Source: Bacteroidales bacterium GP1 (GTDB taxonomy: Bacteria > Bacteroidota > Bacteroidia > Bacteroidales > Muribaculaceae). From it: a stretch of 34,292 nucleotides of DNA. Of the stretch, positions 8,505-17,242 are shown one piece after another. Under the pieces are notes generated by a model. The model had not been told where the DNA came from. It worked only from the letters and a program-made list of their open reading frames with translations, and ran no database searches. Made by a program: the position numbers and the translations under genes. The first letter of the stretch is position 1, and each line of letters starts with the position of its first letter. The stretch lies in NCBI GenBank assembly GCA_001701105.1, contig DAAI01000012.1:727-35018 (forward strand), given 5' to 3'.

Positions 8505-10028
8505 TCATCGTAGTTTTTTTAGTCGTGTAAGGAATGCGGTGAAGGGGGTACGACATAATATAAGTAGAGCTATTAATGGAATCGTAAATACGATTATACT
8601 TGCAAGGGCTTTATAGCATAGTCCTAAAATTGTTGGTTCGGTAGCCGGAAGCAAGTTTAAAATAAAAATTGCTATTACTGTGGAAAGTATGCCTAAGATT
8701 AGGTGAATCCCATAAAGGGATAGATATTTTAAATAATAACCCTTAAAGGCAGTGATAAATAAGAATAACGGCTTCCAGCCGACAATTATAATCACAAGGC
8801 TTGCCAATCCGCCGGCAATCACTCCGTTAAGTCCCCAATGGAATCCGAACGCAATCGACAATCCTATATTCAGGATGGCTTCGGCCACAGGCGACCATAT
8901 ATCCTGAAAAAGACCATATGCGTTGATAAAGGCATCCACTGCATAACGCAGGGTATTGATATATAGGGTGGCGATCATTAAAAGCAATGTGGATTCGGGA
9001 AGAAGGTACTCGGGGCCTATCCATATAGAGATAAACATGGGCGTTAGTTCATAGGATAAAAAGCAAAGGGTGGCCACAATGAGAAACCTGACGCTGAACA
9101 ACTCACAGAATACTTTAAATGATTTCTGCTTATTGCCTTCCGCGGCCAGGTCGCCTACGGAGGCATTAACCCCGTTAAACAATTGCCCTCCGAGTACGGA
9201 CAGCCCTGCGAATACAATCAGGTAGTTGCCATAAAGCGCCACCACCGTAAGAGTAGTGAAGGCATATATTATCAACGGAGCAGTCTGAGTGAGGGCATAG
9301 GATCCAATCTTGTGAAAGAAAAGTTGCTTAATCTTGATGGAAAATTCCGGATATTTACTTCGCAAGGCTTTGAACGGCAATAAGCTCTTTCTAAGATTCG
9401 GGAACGAACGGCGCGTCATGATACTCAAAGCCACGCTTGAGGCGAGCGCCCCGGCGACTTCGAGAATCAGCCACCATACATAACCATTCTTGAAATAATA
9501 TACAGCCGCCATCTGGAGAAGGATTTTCAGCAGATTTACTGTCTTATAGCTGTATAATACTTTGTAGTCCTGCTGGCTTGCAGTGAGGACAATCTGTTTA
9601 TAATTAACGAAATACCCGAGCAAAGCGCTGAACAACAGCACCCCGAATGTGGCATAGGCATACCATAATGGCAACTTCATCTTTTCGAAGATCAAGGGGA
9701 AGAATGCCATGAGGATAATTGCTCCGCCAATCACCACAAATGCAATACGCCGGTAAAGATGGCCTTGAAGAGTGACAATCTCGTTTACTCCCTGTTCATC
9801 ATGATCATGTAGAGGCTTGTATAAAGTGAATCCTACTGCGGAGCTGATGCCGAGTTCGGCAAGATTGAGGAATTGTAGCAGATTGCTGGCCGTGGTATTA
9901 AGTCCGAGGATCTCTGTGCCGAGGTAATCGAGAAAAACCTTGCGGGAGAAAAACTGAAGAAGCAATGATACGAAATAATATATCATTGCCATTGCAGAAT
10001 TTTTCAGGCTATTTTTTGTTCGGCTCAT
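8505..10028 (-). CDS. wzx: Wzx-type polysaccharide flippase
   Basis: This 507-residue protein has roughly 12-14 hydrophobic segments of the MOP superfamily. The N-terminus MSRTKNSLKNSAMAMIYYF followed by FFSRKVFLDYLGTEILGLN is typical of oligosaccharide flippases of Bacteroides and Firmicutes capsule loci. It should move undecaprenyl-linked repeat units across the inner membrane for the polymerase at 6422-7513. The start ATG (10028-10026) overlaps the stop of the upstream glycosyltransferase by four bases, so the pair is translationally coupled. Confidence 0.92.
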   Translation of the reverse strand: MSRTKNSLKNSAMAMIYYFVSLLLQFFSRKVFLDYLGTEILGLNTTASNLLQFLNLAELGISSAVGFTLYKPLHDHDEQGVNEIVTLQGHLYRRIAFVVIGGAIILMAFFPLIFEKMKLPLWYAYATFGVLLFSALLGYFVNYKQIVLTASQQDYKVLYSYKTVNLLKILLQMAAVYYFKNGYVWWLILEVAGALASSVALSIMTRRSFPNLRKSLLPFKALRSKYPEFSIKIKQLFFHKIGSYALTQTAPLIIYAFTTLTVVALYGNYLIVFAGLSVLGGQLFNGVNASVGDLAAEGNKQKSFKVFCELFSVRFLIVATLCFLSYELTPMFISIWIGPEYLLPESTLLLMIATLYINTLRYAVDAFINAYGLFQDIWSPVAEAILNIGLSIAFGFHWGLNGVIAGGLASLVIIIVGWKPLFLFITAFKGYYLKYLSLYGIHLILGILSTVIAIFILNLLPATEPTILGLCYKALASIIVFTIPLIALLILCRTPFTAFLTRLKKLR

Positions 10029-10864
10029 TCCTTTATATCTTCAAGCAGATCTTTATAAGCATCCCCTGTGAATGTAGTGCCATTAGCCCATGAAGCGGAA
10101 CTGTTACATGTGTTGGCATAATAGATGTCTTCCTCGGAGGGATGCTCTGAATCGGCATACCAGGGCAGATGCCTTGCGGTCATATCACCACCAACCCTCA
10201 GCCGGAGTCCGATAGTATCCGTACCCCATTTCAGATTTGGCCAGTAGAGGCCGAAAGTAGTGTCAACCTGGGCTACATATACATCTTTTTCTATTTCATT
10301 CTCCCAGAATTGTTTTTCCCATTTAGTGACCTGCTCTTTATCTTTGAAGCAATCGGGAATGTCGTCAATTTTTAAAGCTGCTCCTACTTTCACGGCCTTA
10401 TATTTATGCATTATTTCATAAAACCTCTTTATGAAATCCTCCGGACACTCCGGCCCCGGCACTACATCCGAATCGGTATAAACGAAGTAGCGGTTTTTAA
10501 ACTTTTTATATATGTTGCTTTTCCATAACGACAAGTGTCCAAGATTCTTTTTGAGCCTATAGACTGTATAAGGACAGTTTTCGTAATATCTAAGCAGGGG
10601 AGGATACGAAGAATTATTGTCGATTATATGGATATTCTTATAATTTAGTTCTTCAAGTCGTGCAATGAGGATTTTAAGGCATTCCAGACGGTTGAAATTA
10701 CAGATAATGATCGGAATGTTATGAAAATCGAAATTTTCATATGAAGGCGTAAAGAGCCTTTCCCTCAATCGTAACATTCGGGGTACGAGATATTTCCTTG
10801 AAGGGGAATATATCTTGAAATAGACCCAGTCTTTTGCGGGCTTCAGGAATGAGGGTACTCTCAT
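10025..10864 (-). CDS. GT-A glycosyltransferase-like protein
   Basis: This 279-residue protein has a GT2-like core after an N-terminal basic stretch of about 40 residues: IPIIICNFNRLECLKILI (50-67), HIIDNNSSYPPLL (79-91) and FVYTDSDVVP (127-136, DSD as metal motif). The C-terminal half is less standard (VDTTFGLYWPNLKWG, then HLPWYADSEHPSEEDIYY) and contains many aromatic residues. It is placed 4 bp after the MATE gene and overlaps wzx by ATGA, so it belongs to the polysaccharide set even though it follows housekeeping genes. Sugar specificity is unknown. Confidence 0.82.
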   Translation of the reverse strand: MRVPSFLKPAKDWVYFKIYSPSRKYLVPRMLRLRERLFTPSYENFDFHNIPIIICNFNRLECLKILIARLEELNYKNIHIIDNNSSYPPLLRYYENCPYTVYRLKKNLGHLSLWKSNIYKKFKNRYFVYTDSDVVPGPECPEDFIKRFYEIMHKYKAVKVGAALKIDDIPDCFKDKEQVTKWEKQFWENEIEKDVYVAQVDTTFGLYWPNLKWGTDTIGLRLRVGGDMTARHLPWYADSEHPSEEDIYYANTCNSSASWANGTTFTGDAYKDLLEDIKE

Positions 10865-10868
10865 GGGA

Positions 10869-12284
10869 TTACATATCGTGTTCTACCTGGGCTTGCGTTT
10901 CTTCGGGATGGAGCTTTGCCTTCTCCCTGATTTTCTTCATCTGCGTGATGAGCATGAGGATGGCGACGATGGTGGAAAGCACGTCGGAAACGGGATAGGA
11001 GGCCCATACGCCGTCGAGCTGCCAGAATCTCGGCAGGATAAAGAGCAGCGGCACCATGAAGATCATCTGGCGTGTAAGCGAGAGGAATACGGATTTGCCT
11101 GCCATGCCGAGAGCCTGGAAGAAATTGGTGGTAACAATCTGCAATCCAACCACCCAGAAGGTCATTGTGGTGATCTTAAGGCATCGGATGGCGCATTGGA
11201 TCTGGGCTTCATCCTGCATGAACATCGAGGCGATGGCGCGGGGATTCAGCGACCCGACAAGACTTCCTATGGAAGATACCACGACTCCTGTCGTAGCGGC
11301 AAGGAGGAAGGTGTGCAACAGCCGTTTGAAGCGTCCCGAGCCGTAATTATATCCGATAATGGGCTGCATACCCTGACAAATGCCGATGATGATGAATACA
11401 AAGATCGTGACATAGCGGTTGAACACCACCACTGCCGCTATCGCGTTGTCGCCGCCGTAGGAGAGAAGGGTGTTGTTGACAATTGCATTTATCATCGAGC
11501 CGCAAACGTTGATAAGGAACGGAGCCATACCGATATAGAGGACGCCCCGGATGATCGGCCAATTGAACTTGAATGTGCCGCGCACGAAATGGAGCGTATT
11601 GTTCTTATTGAAGAAATGGCTCATCACCCAGATGGCGGTAACGGTCATGGAAATGTCGGTGGCGATGGCCGCGCCGCGTATTCCCCATTTGAATCCGAAA
11701 AGAAAGAGAGGGGCGAGGATGCAGTTGAGCAACGCTCCGATAATGTTGGTGTACATCGCCTTAGCCGGATACCCGGAGGCACGCATCACATTGTTGTAGG
11801 AGAAAGTGAGGTTCATCAGCACGCATCCGGGAAGCACCCAAAGCATGAATTCCCTTGCATAAGGCAGCGAATTGGGGGAGGCTCCGAACGCACGGAGAAT
11901 CGGATCCATGAAAATCGCAAATGTCAGGGCATAGAGGAATCCGATTATCAATGTAAGCTGAACGCAATTACCGAGGATAATCTCGGCCACGCGTCGGTCG
12001 TTCTGACCCATTACGATGGATACGCGTGTGGCCGCACCCGCTCCGATAAGCATACCAAGCGCGGTGACAAGATTCATGACAGGGAATGTCACGGCGATTC
12101 CGCTCACCACATTGGGGTCGTCGATGGCATGGCCGATCACTATGGAGTCGATGATGTTGTAGACTGCGCTGATGACAGTGCCTACTACTGCCGGCAAGCT
12201 GTATTTCAACAACAGTTTGCCCACCGGGGCATTCCCCAGTTCTCGAAGTCTTTCCTGCGGATCTGCGTTTTTTGTCTTGGCCAT
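10869..12284 (-). CDS. MATE family efflux transporter
   Basis: This 471-residue protein has twelve predicted membrane segments in two homologous halves. Family marks are LLKYSLPAVVGTVISAVYNIIDSIVIG near the N-terminus (positions about 25-51), LVTALGMLIGAGAATRVSIVMGQ, and GICQGMQPIIGYNYGSGRF at the start of the second half. MATE transporters export cationic drugs or metabolites using H+ or Na+ gradients. The substrate here is unknown. The ATG at 12284 lies 23 bp after the ribD stop. A TAAATTTG element directly abuts the start, but it would leave no leader. Confidence 0.93.
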   Translation of the reverse strand: MAKTKNADPQERLRELGNAPVGKLLLKYSLPAVVGTVISAVYNIIDSIVIGHAIDDPNVVSGIAVTFPVMNLVTALGMLIGAGAATRVSIVMGQNDRRVAEIILGNCVQLTLIIGFLYALTFAIFMDPILRAFGASPNSLPYAREFMLWVLPGCVLMNLTFSYNNVMRASGYPAKAMYTNIIGALLNCILAPLFLFGFKWGIRGAAIATDISMTVTAIWVMSHFFNKNNTLHFVRGTFKFNWPIIRGVLYIGMAPFLINVCGSMINAIVNNTLLSYGGDNAIAAVVVFNRYVTIFVFIIIGICQGMQPIIGYNYGSGRFKRLLHTFLLAATTGVVVSSIGSLVGSLNPRAIASMFMQDEAQIQCAIRCLKITTMTFWVVGLQIVTTNFFQALGMAGKSVFLSLTRQMIFMVPLLFILPRFWQLDGVWASYPVSDVLSTIVAILMLITQMKKIREKAKLHPEETQAQVEHDM

Positions 12285-12307
12285 AGCGCAAATTTACAAA
12301 AAATTAC

Positions 12308-13270
12308 TCAATCCGGCAACTCCGGCGCCCGCAGTTTTCCTCCACCTGACTTATTTCCAATTTCTTGCCTTATTTCATCGTATAGCCCGTGCGCTATGAA
12401 CATGGCCAACATCTTTGCTCCCCCCTCCACCATAAGCGAGGTGATTCCGTATTGAGAAAACAGAATGCGCATATTCTCTTCCAGAGGATTCTCGCGGTCG
12501 AGCCATATTATTTCCCTGCCCCCTAACGTCAGATCCATAGGGAGGTGGGGGGAACGGAACGCCACCGGGCGGGGGCTGTTCCCCGGCCAGAATCGCGTGG
12601 TGAGGCTCGGATTGTCGTTGAGGATGGTATCTGTGCCGACAAGAATGGCATCACACATCGAGCGTTCCCGGTGCATCAATAGCTTGGAGAGGGGAGTGGA
12701 GACCGGGCAGTCGATGAATCCGTCGGCACTTTCGGCCCATTTAAGCAGAATCCAGGGGCGGCGGAGAGTGTGGGCCGTCATAAACCGCCGGTTGAGAAAT
12801 CTGCATTCCTCCACAAGGACGTTTTCCGTCACCTCAATGCCGGCCTCGCGGAGAATTGCGATGCCACGGCCTGCAACCTTAGGATTGGGATCGCCGCATC
12901 CGATCACGGCGCGGGCTATCTTCTTCTCCACCAATAGGCGGGCGCAGGGAGGGGTCTTGCCATAGTGGGAGCAGGGTTCGAGAGTCACATAGATTGTGGA
13001 TTGCGTCAGGAGGGGTTCATCTTCCGGCCTTACATTGCGGAAAGCCTGTACCTCGGCATGAGGACCGCCATATTTCCTGTGCCATCCTTCTCCGATGATC
13101 CGGCCATCGGGCGCGGTAATCACGGCTCCCACCATCGGATTAGGGGAGACGTGGCCGGCTCCGTTTGCGGCCAACTGCAACGCCCGGCGCATCATGGCCC
13201 GGTCGAAATCAGAACCGGATTCCGACGGCTGCCTGGTAGTTTCGCAAATGTGAGAAGAAGCGTATGTCAT
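12308..13270 (-). CDS. ribD: RibD: riboflavin deaminase/reductase
   Basis: This bifunctional enzyme deaminates the pyrimidine intermediate of riboflavin synthesis and then reduces its ribose. The deaminase domain is clear: HVSPNPMVGAV (40-50), PHAEVQA (H71 zinc ligand, E73 acid) and LEPCSHYGKTPPCA (C100 and C109 zinc ligands). The reductase begins at ILLKWAESADGFID (174-187) and includes VGTDTILNDNPSLTTR and MVEGGAKML (280-288). The protein is only 320 residues. The reductase is compact and its end after LRAPELPD seems about 20 residues shorter than I would expect. The ATG at 13270 overlaps the DUF4421 gene by 62 bp; internal ATGs at 13195 and 13192 would remove that overlap but leave MMRRALQLA as an unusually abrupt start. 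Confidence 0.9.
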   Translation of the reverse strand: MTYASSHICETTRQPSESGSDFDRAMMRRALQLAANGAGHVSPNPMVGAVITAPDGRIIGEGWHRKYGGPHAEVQAFRNVRPEDEPLLTQSTIYVTLEPCSHYGKTPPCARLLVEKKIARAVIGCGDPNPKVAGRGIAILREAGIEVTENVLVEECRFLNRRFMTAHTLRRPWILLKWAESADGFIDCPVSTPLSKLLMHRERSMCDAILVGTDTILNDNPSLTTRFWPGNSPRPVAFRSPHLPMDLTLGGREIIWLDRENPLEENMRILFSQYGITSLMVEGGAKMLAMFIAHGLYDEIRQEIGNKSGGGKLRAPELPD

Positions 13271-14384
13271 GGGTATGATAGAAATTACCGGTTAAATTAC
13301 CTTTTACACAACAGAAGAAACGTTTGTTGTTATAAAGTATTGCAAATTTTCCCCGCGCCCCGTAGGATGGGATTGTCCTTTTCCCATAGGTGTCTTTCTG
13401 ATGAGTCACCGTCACGCCAATGCCCGGACATACCGTGGCATTGAAGGTGAAATGCTTGTTAAGTACCCAGTTGAAGGAATATCCTGCCGATAGGTTATAA
13501 GAAATAAAGTCGAAGCGGTATTCATTAATGGGGAAAGGGTAGGATTCGAGCAATTCAGCGGGGAGCTTCGAGAAATCGAAATCCGCCCGGTAGCGGTAGA
13601 TGCTTGGGCCGAGCATCCATGTGCCGGCACTACGTCGCTGATCGCCGGAATAACCGTAGGTGGCTCCCAACGAAAATTTGGAGTAATTAAAGAAATAGAG
13701 TCCGTGCAGATCGAATGCAGAAAAATCAAGCCCGTTGAATGGGAGACGGATAAGGTGACCGTCGTTGTATTCACCGAATTTGCGGACAAAGATCGTGCCG
13801 TTGCTGCGCCAGAGGTTGGCCTCCAGGATAAATCGAGCGCATGTAAGGCTGAGATTCAATTTGGTATGCTTCGCCGTCTTGCTGTTGAGGGTGGTGCTGA
13901 TGTCGTAGGAGTATCCTACCGAGAGGATACCATATTTTAGTTGAAGTCCGATATTGGAATAAAATTCCCCGGCAAGTAGCATTTCCGGAATCTTGGTCGG
14001 CACGAATCGATAGGCATCATGCCAATTGTCGGAATGAATGATAGCCTTTCCGGGCGGTCCGGAATCTTTTACATAAGTCGTGTCGTATGTGTTAAAGACC
14101 CGTTCTGCCCATCTGTAGGTTCGCAGGCAGAAATCCACAAAGCCGGGCCAACGAATGTTTTTGTCATTTATATCAATGTCACGGTGTTCCACCCTCATTT
14201 TCCAAAAATTGAGGGCGTATTCACCGAGGCTAAGGGAGTCCGGTATTTCTACTACCGAATCAATGATCTGTGTAATGATTGATTGTGATTCGGAATCTGG
14301 AATTGTCTTGATTTTACGATGCGCGGCAGTTGCTGTCGAAGCCGACAGAATCAACAATAACATCATTCCAAGAAACCTTGGCAT
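13209..14384 (-). CDS. DUF4421 family outer-membrane-like protein
   Basis: This 391-residue protein has an N-terminal signal peptide (MPRFLGMMLLLILSASTATAA, cleavage near 21). After it come alternating aromatic beta-strand segments such as NIGLQLKYGILSVGYSYDI, GATYGYSGDQRRSAG and YNLSAGYSFNWVLN, ending in F (NYQAAVGIRF), as outer-membrane barrels do. The pattern fits the Bacteroidetes DUF4421 family, whose function I do not know. It starts three bases after the DUF2007-like gene stops, and its end overlaps ribD. Confidence 0.85.
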   Translation of the reverse strand: MPRFLGMMLLLILSASTATAAHRKIKTIPDSESQSIITQIIDSVVEIPDSLSLGEYALNFWKMRVEHRDIDINDKNIRWPGFVDFCLRTYRWAERVFNTYDTTYVKDSGPPGKAIIHSDNWHDAYRFVPTKIPEMLLAGEFYSNIGLQLKYGILSVGYSYDISTTLNSKTAKHTKLNLSLTCARFILEANLWRSNGTIFVRKFGEYNDGHLIRLPFNGLDFSAFDLHGLYFFNYSKFSLGATYGYSGDQRRSAGTWMLGPSIYRYRADFDFSKLPAELLESYPFPINEYRFDFISYNLSAGYSFNWVLNKHFTFNATVCPGIGVTVTHQKDTYGKRTIPSYGARGKFAILYNNKRFFCCVKGNLTGNFYHTHDIRFFSHLRNYQAAVGIRF

Positions 14385-14386
14385 GT

Positions 14387-14593
14387 TCAGCCACGGTTGT
14401 TCATGAGGGTTTCCGCCTCTTTTGCATACTCATCGGGCACCACCAGGCTGATCGAGCCGCCTGCCATCACCGGCCCCGGGAAAAGATTTGACAGGGCATC
14501 GGCCTGCACTTCGGCCGGGATGCCATGGCTCACGAGAAACCCCTTGTCGATATAGGCTTCAGCAGCATTGGCATAGGTATTTATAACAGTCAT
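14387..14593 (-). CDS. Small DUF2007-like protein
   Basis: This short protein of about 68 residues starts MTVINTYANAAEAYIDKGFL. The pattern VINTY..AAEAYI.KGFL..HGIPAEVQ resembles DUF2007 (putative signal-transducing protein), a small ferredoxin-like fold found in many Bacteroidetes. I chose the ATG at 14593 because it follows an A-rich AAATAAAAGAA stretch. An in-frame ATG at 14620 would add nine residues. It lies in the gap between mltG and the DUF4421 gene, and no specific role can be stated. Confidence 0.78.
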   Translation of the reverse strand: MTVINTYANAAEAYIDKGFLVSHGIPAEVQADALSNLFPGPVMAGGSISLVVPDEYAKEAETLMNNRG

Positions 14594-14638
14594 GGGTTCT
14601 TTTATTTCAATCGGATGCATGGCGTCCGGTGGAGGGTT

Positions 14639-15697
14639 TTATCTCATTATGCCTCTTTCATTGAGGGCTTTCTGATATTCCTGCGCATTCTTCAGGTGCT
14701 CCTCATAGGTAACGGCGAAGTTGTGGCTGCCGGATAAATCTTCTTTGGCACACATGAACAGATAGTCGTTGGGTTCCGAATCGAGAATCTGCTGCACCGT
14801 AGTTTTGGTAGTGGTACGAATCGGTCCCGGGGGAAGCCCCTCATGCAGGTATGTATTATAAGGGGAGTCGATTTTAAGGTCGTCTTTAAGGATTCTCCTC
14901 ATTGTGAAATCCTTATGGGCGAAACGTATCGTAGGATCGGCTTGAAGTTTCATGCCTATGTTCAGGCGATTGATGTATAGCCGTCCCACTTTCCCTTTTT
15001 CGTAGGCCATATTGGTTTCTTCATCGACGATGGAGGCCAGTGTCATTATCTGAGCGGGGGTAAGTCCGAGATGCGCGGCTTGGTTTTTTCGCTCTTCGCT
15101 CCAGAATCTGTTGTATTCGTCACCGAATTTAGCCACTACCTGCCGTGGAGAAGCCGACCAATATATCTCATATGTATCATCCATAAATAAGGCCAATGCC
15201 TGCTCGGGCGTAATATCGTATTTGGCAAGGATCTCGGGATTAGAAATCACATTCCACAGGGAATCTTCCGGGAAGTCGAGCTTTCTGCTTATTTTCTCAA
15301 TCAGGAGGGGAAGCGAACGGAACCCGTTGACCGTAATCCTGACCGGCGTCTGTGCGCCTGAAGTGAGCCTTCTCATTGCTCCGAACGCGTTGGTGCCGGC
15401 GGGAATCTCGTAAGCACCGTGGCGTTTGGAAAAGTCGGGATTCCTCAATTTTATCATCCGCATCACTTTGGAAGCATAATCGCTGCCAAAGTGAGTTTCC
15501 AGGGAATCGGCCACCATCTCCTGCGTGGCGTTCTTAGGAATCTTGATAGTAGCCGTATCGGGAGCTCCTACCATGACCGCTGGATATAGCAAAAGGAAGA
15601 AAACGGCAATTGCCACAGCCGTGCCGAGCATTATATAAAGCATCCCCCGGTTGGTTTGGCTGGCCGGGGGTCTTTTAGTCTTAGATTTAGCTGACAT
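14639..15697 (-). CDS. mltG: MltG: endolytic murein transglycosylase
   Basis: This 352-residue inner-membrane protein cuts nascent peptidoglycan strands and so sets glycan length. It has a basic cytoplasmic tail (1-18), one membrane span (19-41) and a periplasmic YceG domain. The active-site region is TLASIVDEETNMAYEKG (219-235), followed by INRLNIGMKLQADPTIRFA and DSPYNTYLHEGLPPGPI, both strong family marks. The motif here reads IV-D-E-E-T where I expect IV-E-x-E-T, so Asp225 occupies the first acidic position. The gene starts 91 bp after hpf and may share its transcript. Confidence 0.93.
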   Translation of the reverse strand: MSAKSKTKRPPASQTNRGMLYIMLGTAVAIAVFFLLLYPAVMVGAPDTATIKIPKNATQEMVADSLETHFGSDYASKVMRMIKLRNPDFSKRHGAYEIPAGTNAFGAMRRLTSGAQTPVRITVNGFRSLPLLIEKISRKLDFPEDSLWNVISNPEILAKYDITPEQALALFMDDTYEIYWSASPRQVVAKFGDEYNRFWSEERKNQAAHLGLTPAQIMTLASIVDEETNMAYEKGKVGRLYINRLNIGMKLQADPTIRFAHKDFTMRRILKDDLKIDSPYNTYLHEGLPPGPIRTTTKTTVQQILDSEPNDYLFMCAKEDLSGSHNFAVTYEEHLKNAQEYQKALNERGIMR

Positions 15698-15788
15698 CCG
15701 GAATAATTAAGATGGAGTTCTGTGAATTGATAGCTAAATTATAGTCTTATAGGGGAATAAGGAATGTGATGGAATAGCGAATCGGAAG

Positions 15789-16079
15789 TCAACGGTCTTT
15801 GTTCTTCTCGAGCTGACGCTCCAGGGCATCAAGGCAGAGATCCACGGCCTCTTCAAAAGAGTCGGCAGTTTTTGAAGCGTAAATTTCCGGAGCTGGCGGG
15901 ATAGAGAGTTTTACGGCAGCTTCCTTATTCATTGCGGTTTCAGGCTTTACCACCTTAAGAGTGATTTCCGCTTTTGAGAGAGCTTCGAAGCGGCGGCTCA
16001 GCTTGTCGATCTTCTTGTTGATGAAGTTCACCAGTTTGTCGGTGATGTCGAAATTAATCGCTTTGATTTTTGCTTCCAT
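15789..16079 (-). CDS. hpf: HPF/RaiA-type ribosome hibernation factor, short form
   Basis: This 96-residue protein contains only the sigma-54 modulation/S30EA domain (MEAKIKAINFDITDKLVNFI, FEALSKAEITLKVVKPE, SFEEAVDLCLDALERQL). It binds the 30S decoding region and silences ribosomes under stress or in stationary phase. It lacks the C-terminal dimerisation domain of long HPF. It lies downstream of xerC and rpsU, an arrangement I recall as common in Bacteroidales. A 6-bp hairpin (16095-16109) lies just upstream of the ATG. Confidence 0.92.
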   Translation of the reverse strand: MEAKIKAINFDITDKLVNFINKKIDKLSRRFEALSKAEITLKVVKPETAMNKEAAVKLSIPPAPEIYASKTADSFEEAVDLCLDALERQLEKNKDR

Positions 16080-16094
16080 AGGGCGGGTGTTTTG

Positions 16095-16109
16095 GAATGC
16101 CGGGCATTC
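16095..16109 (-). promoter_or_regulatory. Hairpin in the hpf leader
   Basis: GAATGC (16095-16100) and GCATTC (16104-16109) form a perfect 6-bp stem with a 3-nt loop, about 16 bp upstream of the hpf ATG. A -7-like TATCTTTG lies at 16172-16165 on the minus strand, but I see no -33 partner. The hairpin may affect hpf translation or mRNA ends; this is inference. Confidence 0.35.
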
Positions 16110-16215
16110 GTTAATAGCAAGGGTTCGGCAAGCGTGGAGCAGGCCCTCGTCAGCTTACCATATGCAAAGATAACAAAAAAAATCGGGATTTTATTGAGTC
16201 TGCGGTAAAAAATAT

Positions 16216-17136
16216 TCATTTGTCGCCTATTTCTTTGCTGCCGGCACGGGGGTGAGCCGCGGCATATGCTTCTTTAAGCTGGGCCGGTGTGAGGTGGGTA
16301 TAAATCTGGGTTGTGGCGAGCGAAGCATGGCCGAGCAATTGGCGCACGGCGTCGAGATTCGCTCCGTCGCTAAGCAAAGCTGTTGCGAATGAGTGTCGTA
16401 ATGTATGTGGGCTCTTTCTGCCGGTTGTGGCCGGGGCCAATGCATCTCGGACTGCATTGTAGAGAGTCTGTTTTGAGATGCAGCCGTGCGGCCCGGCCAT
16501 GAGGGGGCGTGGAGCCGGAAGCGATGGAAATATAGCATCGCGAAGTTCTTGCCAGGTCTTGATTTCGTTAAGCAATTTATCGGGCAGTGGGAGCACTCTC
16601 TCTTTGGAACCTTTACCCATGATTCTTAGCTCTTTGGAGGAATGTCGAATATCGCTGTCGGTGATCGAAAGTAACTCGGCTTGGCGTAAGCCGAGGCCGT
16701 ATAGCATTGAAAGGGCGAGGTGTGTTCGTGCCGAGCGGGGGTCGGGATTTTCCTTATCCGCCTCGCTTCCTGAAGATTTTAGAATCGAGTCCATCTCAAC
16801 GGATTTGATTATTTCCGGAAGATGTCGGCGGCGTTTTGCAAGGATTATTTCATTTGCTGGATTAAGGGAGCATCTGCCCGTCTTCATGCCCCATGTGAAA
16901 AGGGCGCGGAGGCTTTGCGTCTTTCGTCGCAGCGACATGGGTTTGTGTCCCCTGGAGGCGAGATCTCCAAGCCATGCGCGAATATCATTGGGCGTAACGG
17001 CATCCTCCTCAAGAAGTTCAACGGCAGAGGCGTGGAGCCAATCCGCGAATTGGCCTATGTCGCGGCAATAGGCTTCCACGGTAAGCGTGCTGCGGTTTAA
17101 TTCCGCCTTGAGGTATGTCCGGAAATCATCAAGCAT
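16216..17136 (-). CDS. xerC: XerC-type tyrosine recombinase
   Basis: This 306-residue protein has an N-terminal SAM-like DNA-binding domain (MLDDFRTYLKAELNRSTLTV) and a C-terminal catalytic domain. The full set of active-site residues is visible: Arg in YGLGLRQAELLSI, Lys in IMGKGSKERVLP, HxxR in SPHTLRHSFATAL, His in LLGHASLATTQ and the nucleophile Tyr in TQIYTHLT. XerC/D resolve chromosome dimers at dif, and the genomic setting (rpsU-xerC-hpf) argues for the housekeeping enzyme over a phage integrase. I start at the ATG at 17136. The frame is open further to a TTG at 17196, but those 20 residues are not family-like. Confidence 0.9.
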   Translation of the reverse strand: MLDDFRTYLKAELNRSTLTVEAYCRDIGQFADWLHASAVELLEEDAVTPNDIRAWLGDLASRGHKPMSLRRKTQSLRALFTWGMKTGRCSLNPANEIILAKRRRHLPEIIKSVEMDSILKSSGSEADKENPDPRSARTHLALSMLYGLGLRQAELLSITDSDIRHSSKELRIMGKGSKERVLPLPDKLLNEIKTWQELRDAIFPSLPAPRPLMAGPHGCISKQTLYNAVRDALAPATTGRKSPHTLRHSFATALLSDGANLDAVRQLLGHASLATTQIYTHLTPAQLKEAYAAAHPRAGSKEIGDK

Positions 17137-17242
17137 GGCCGGTTGGAGTGAGTCGTAATGAAGGATAGGGTACGACAAAACGGTATGATCATTCAAAAAG
17201 AATGTCCATACCGCGGTATGTCGTGTGTAAAGGGGCGCCGGA

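Noticed and set aside
12289..12319. TAAATTTG with a TTG 20 nt upstream, before the MATE ATG on the minus strand
   Set aside because: Spacing is good, but transcription would begin at or inside the start codon; a leaderless promoter is possible but not supported.
10863..12455. A 530-codon open frame on the plus strand across the MATE gene
   Set aside because: It is antisense to a clear MATE transporter, has a low-complexity His/Glu/Asp-rich product and no recognisable domain; a codon-bias shadow.
16216..17196. XerC-type gene as a phage or integrative-element integrase
   Set aside because: No attachment-site repeats or mobile genes nearby, and its place between rpsU and hpf is a housekeeping arrangement.
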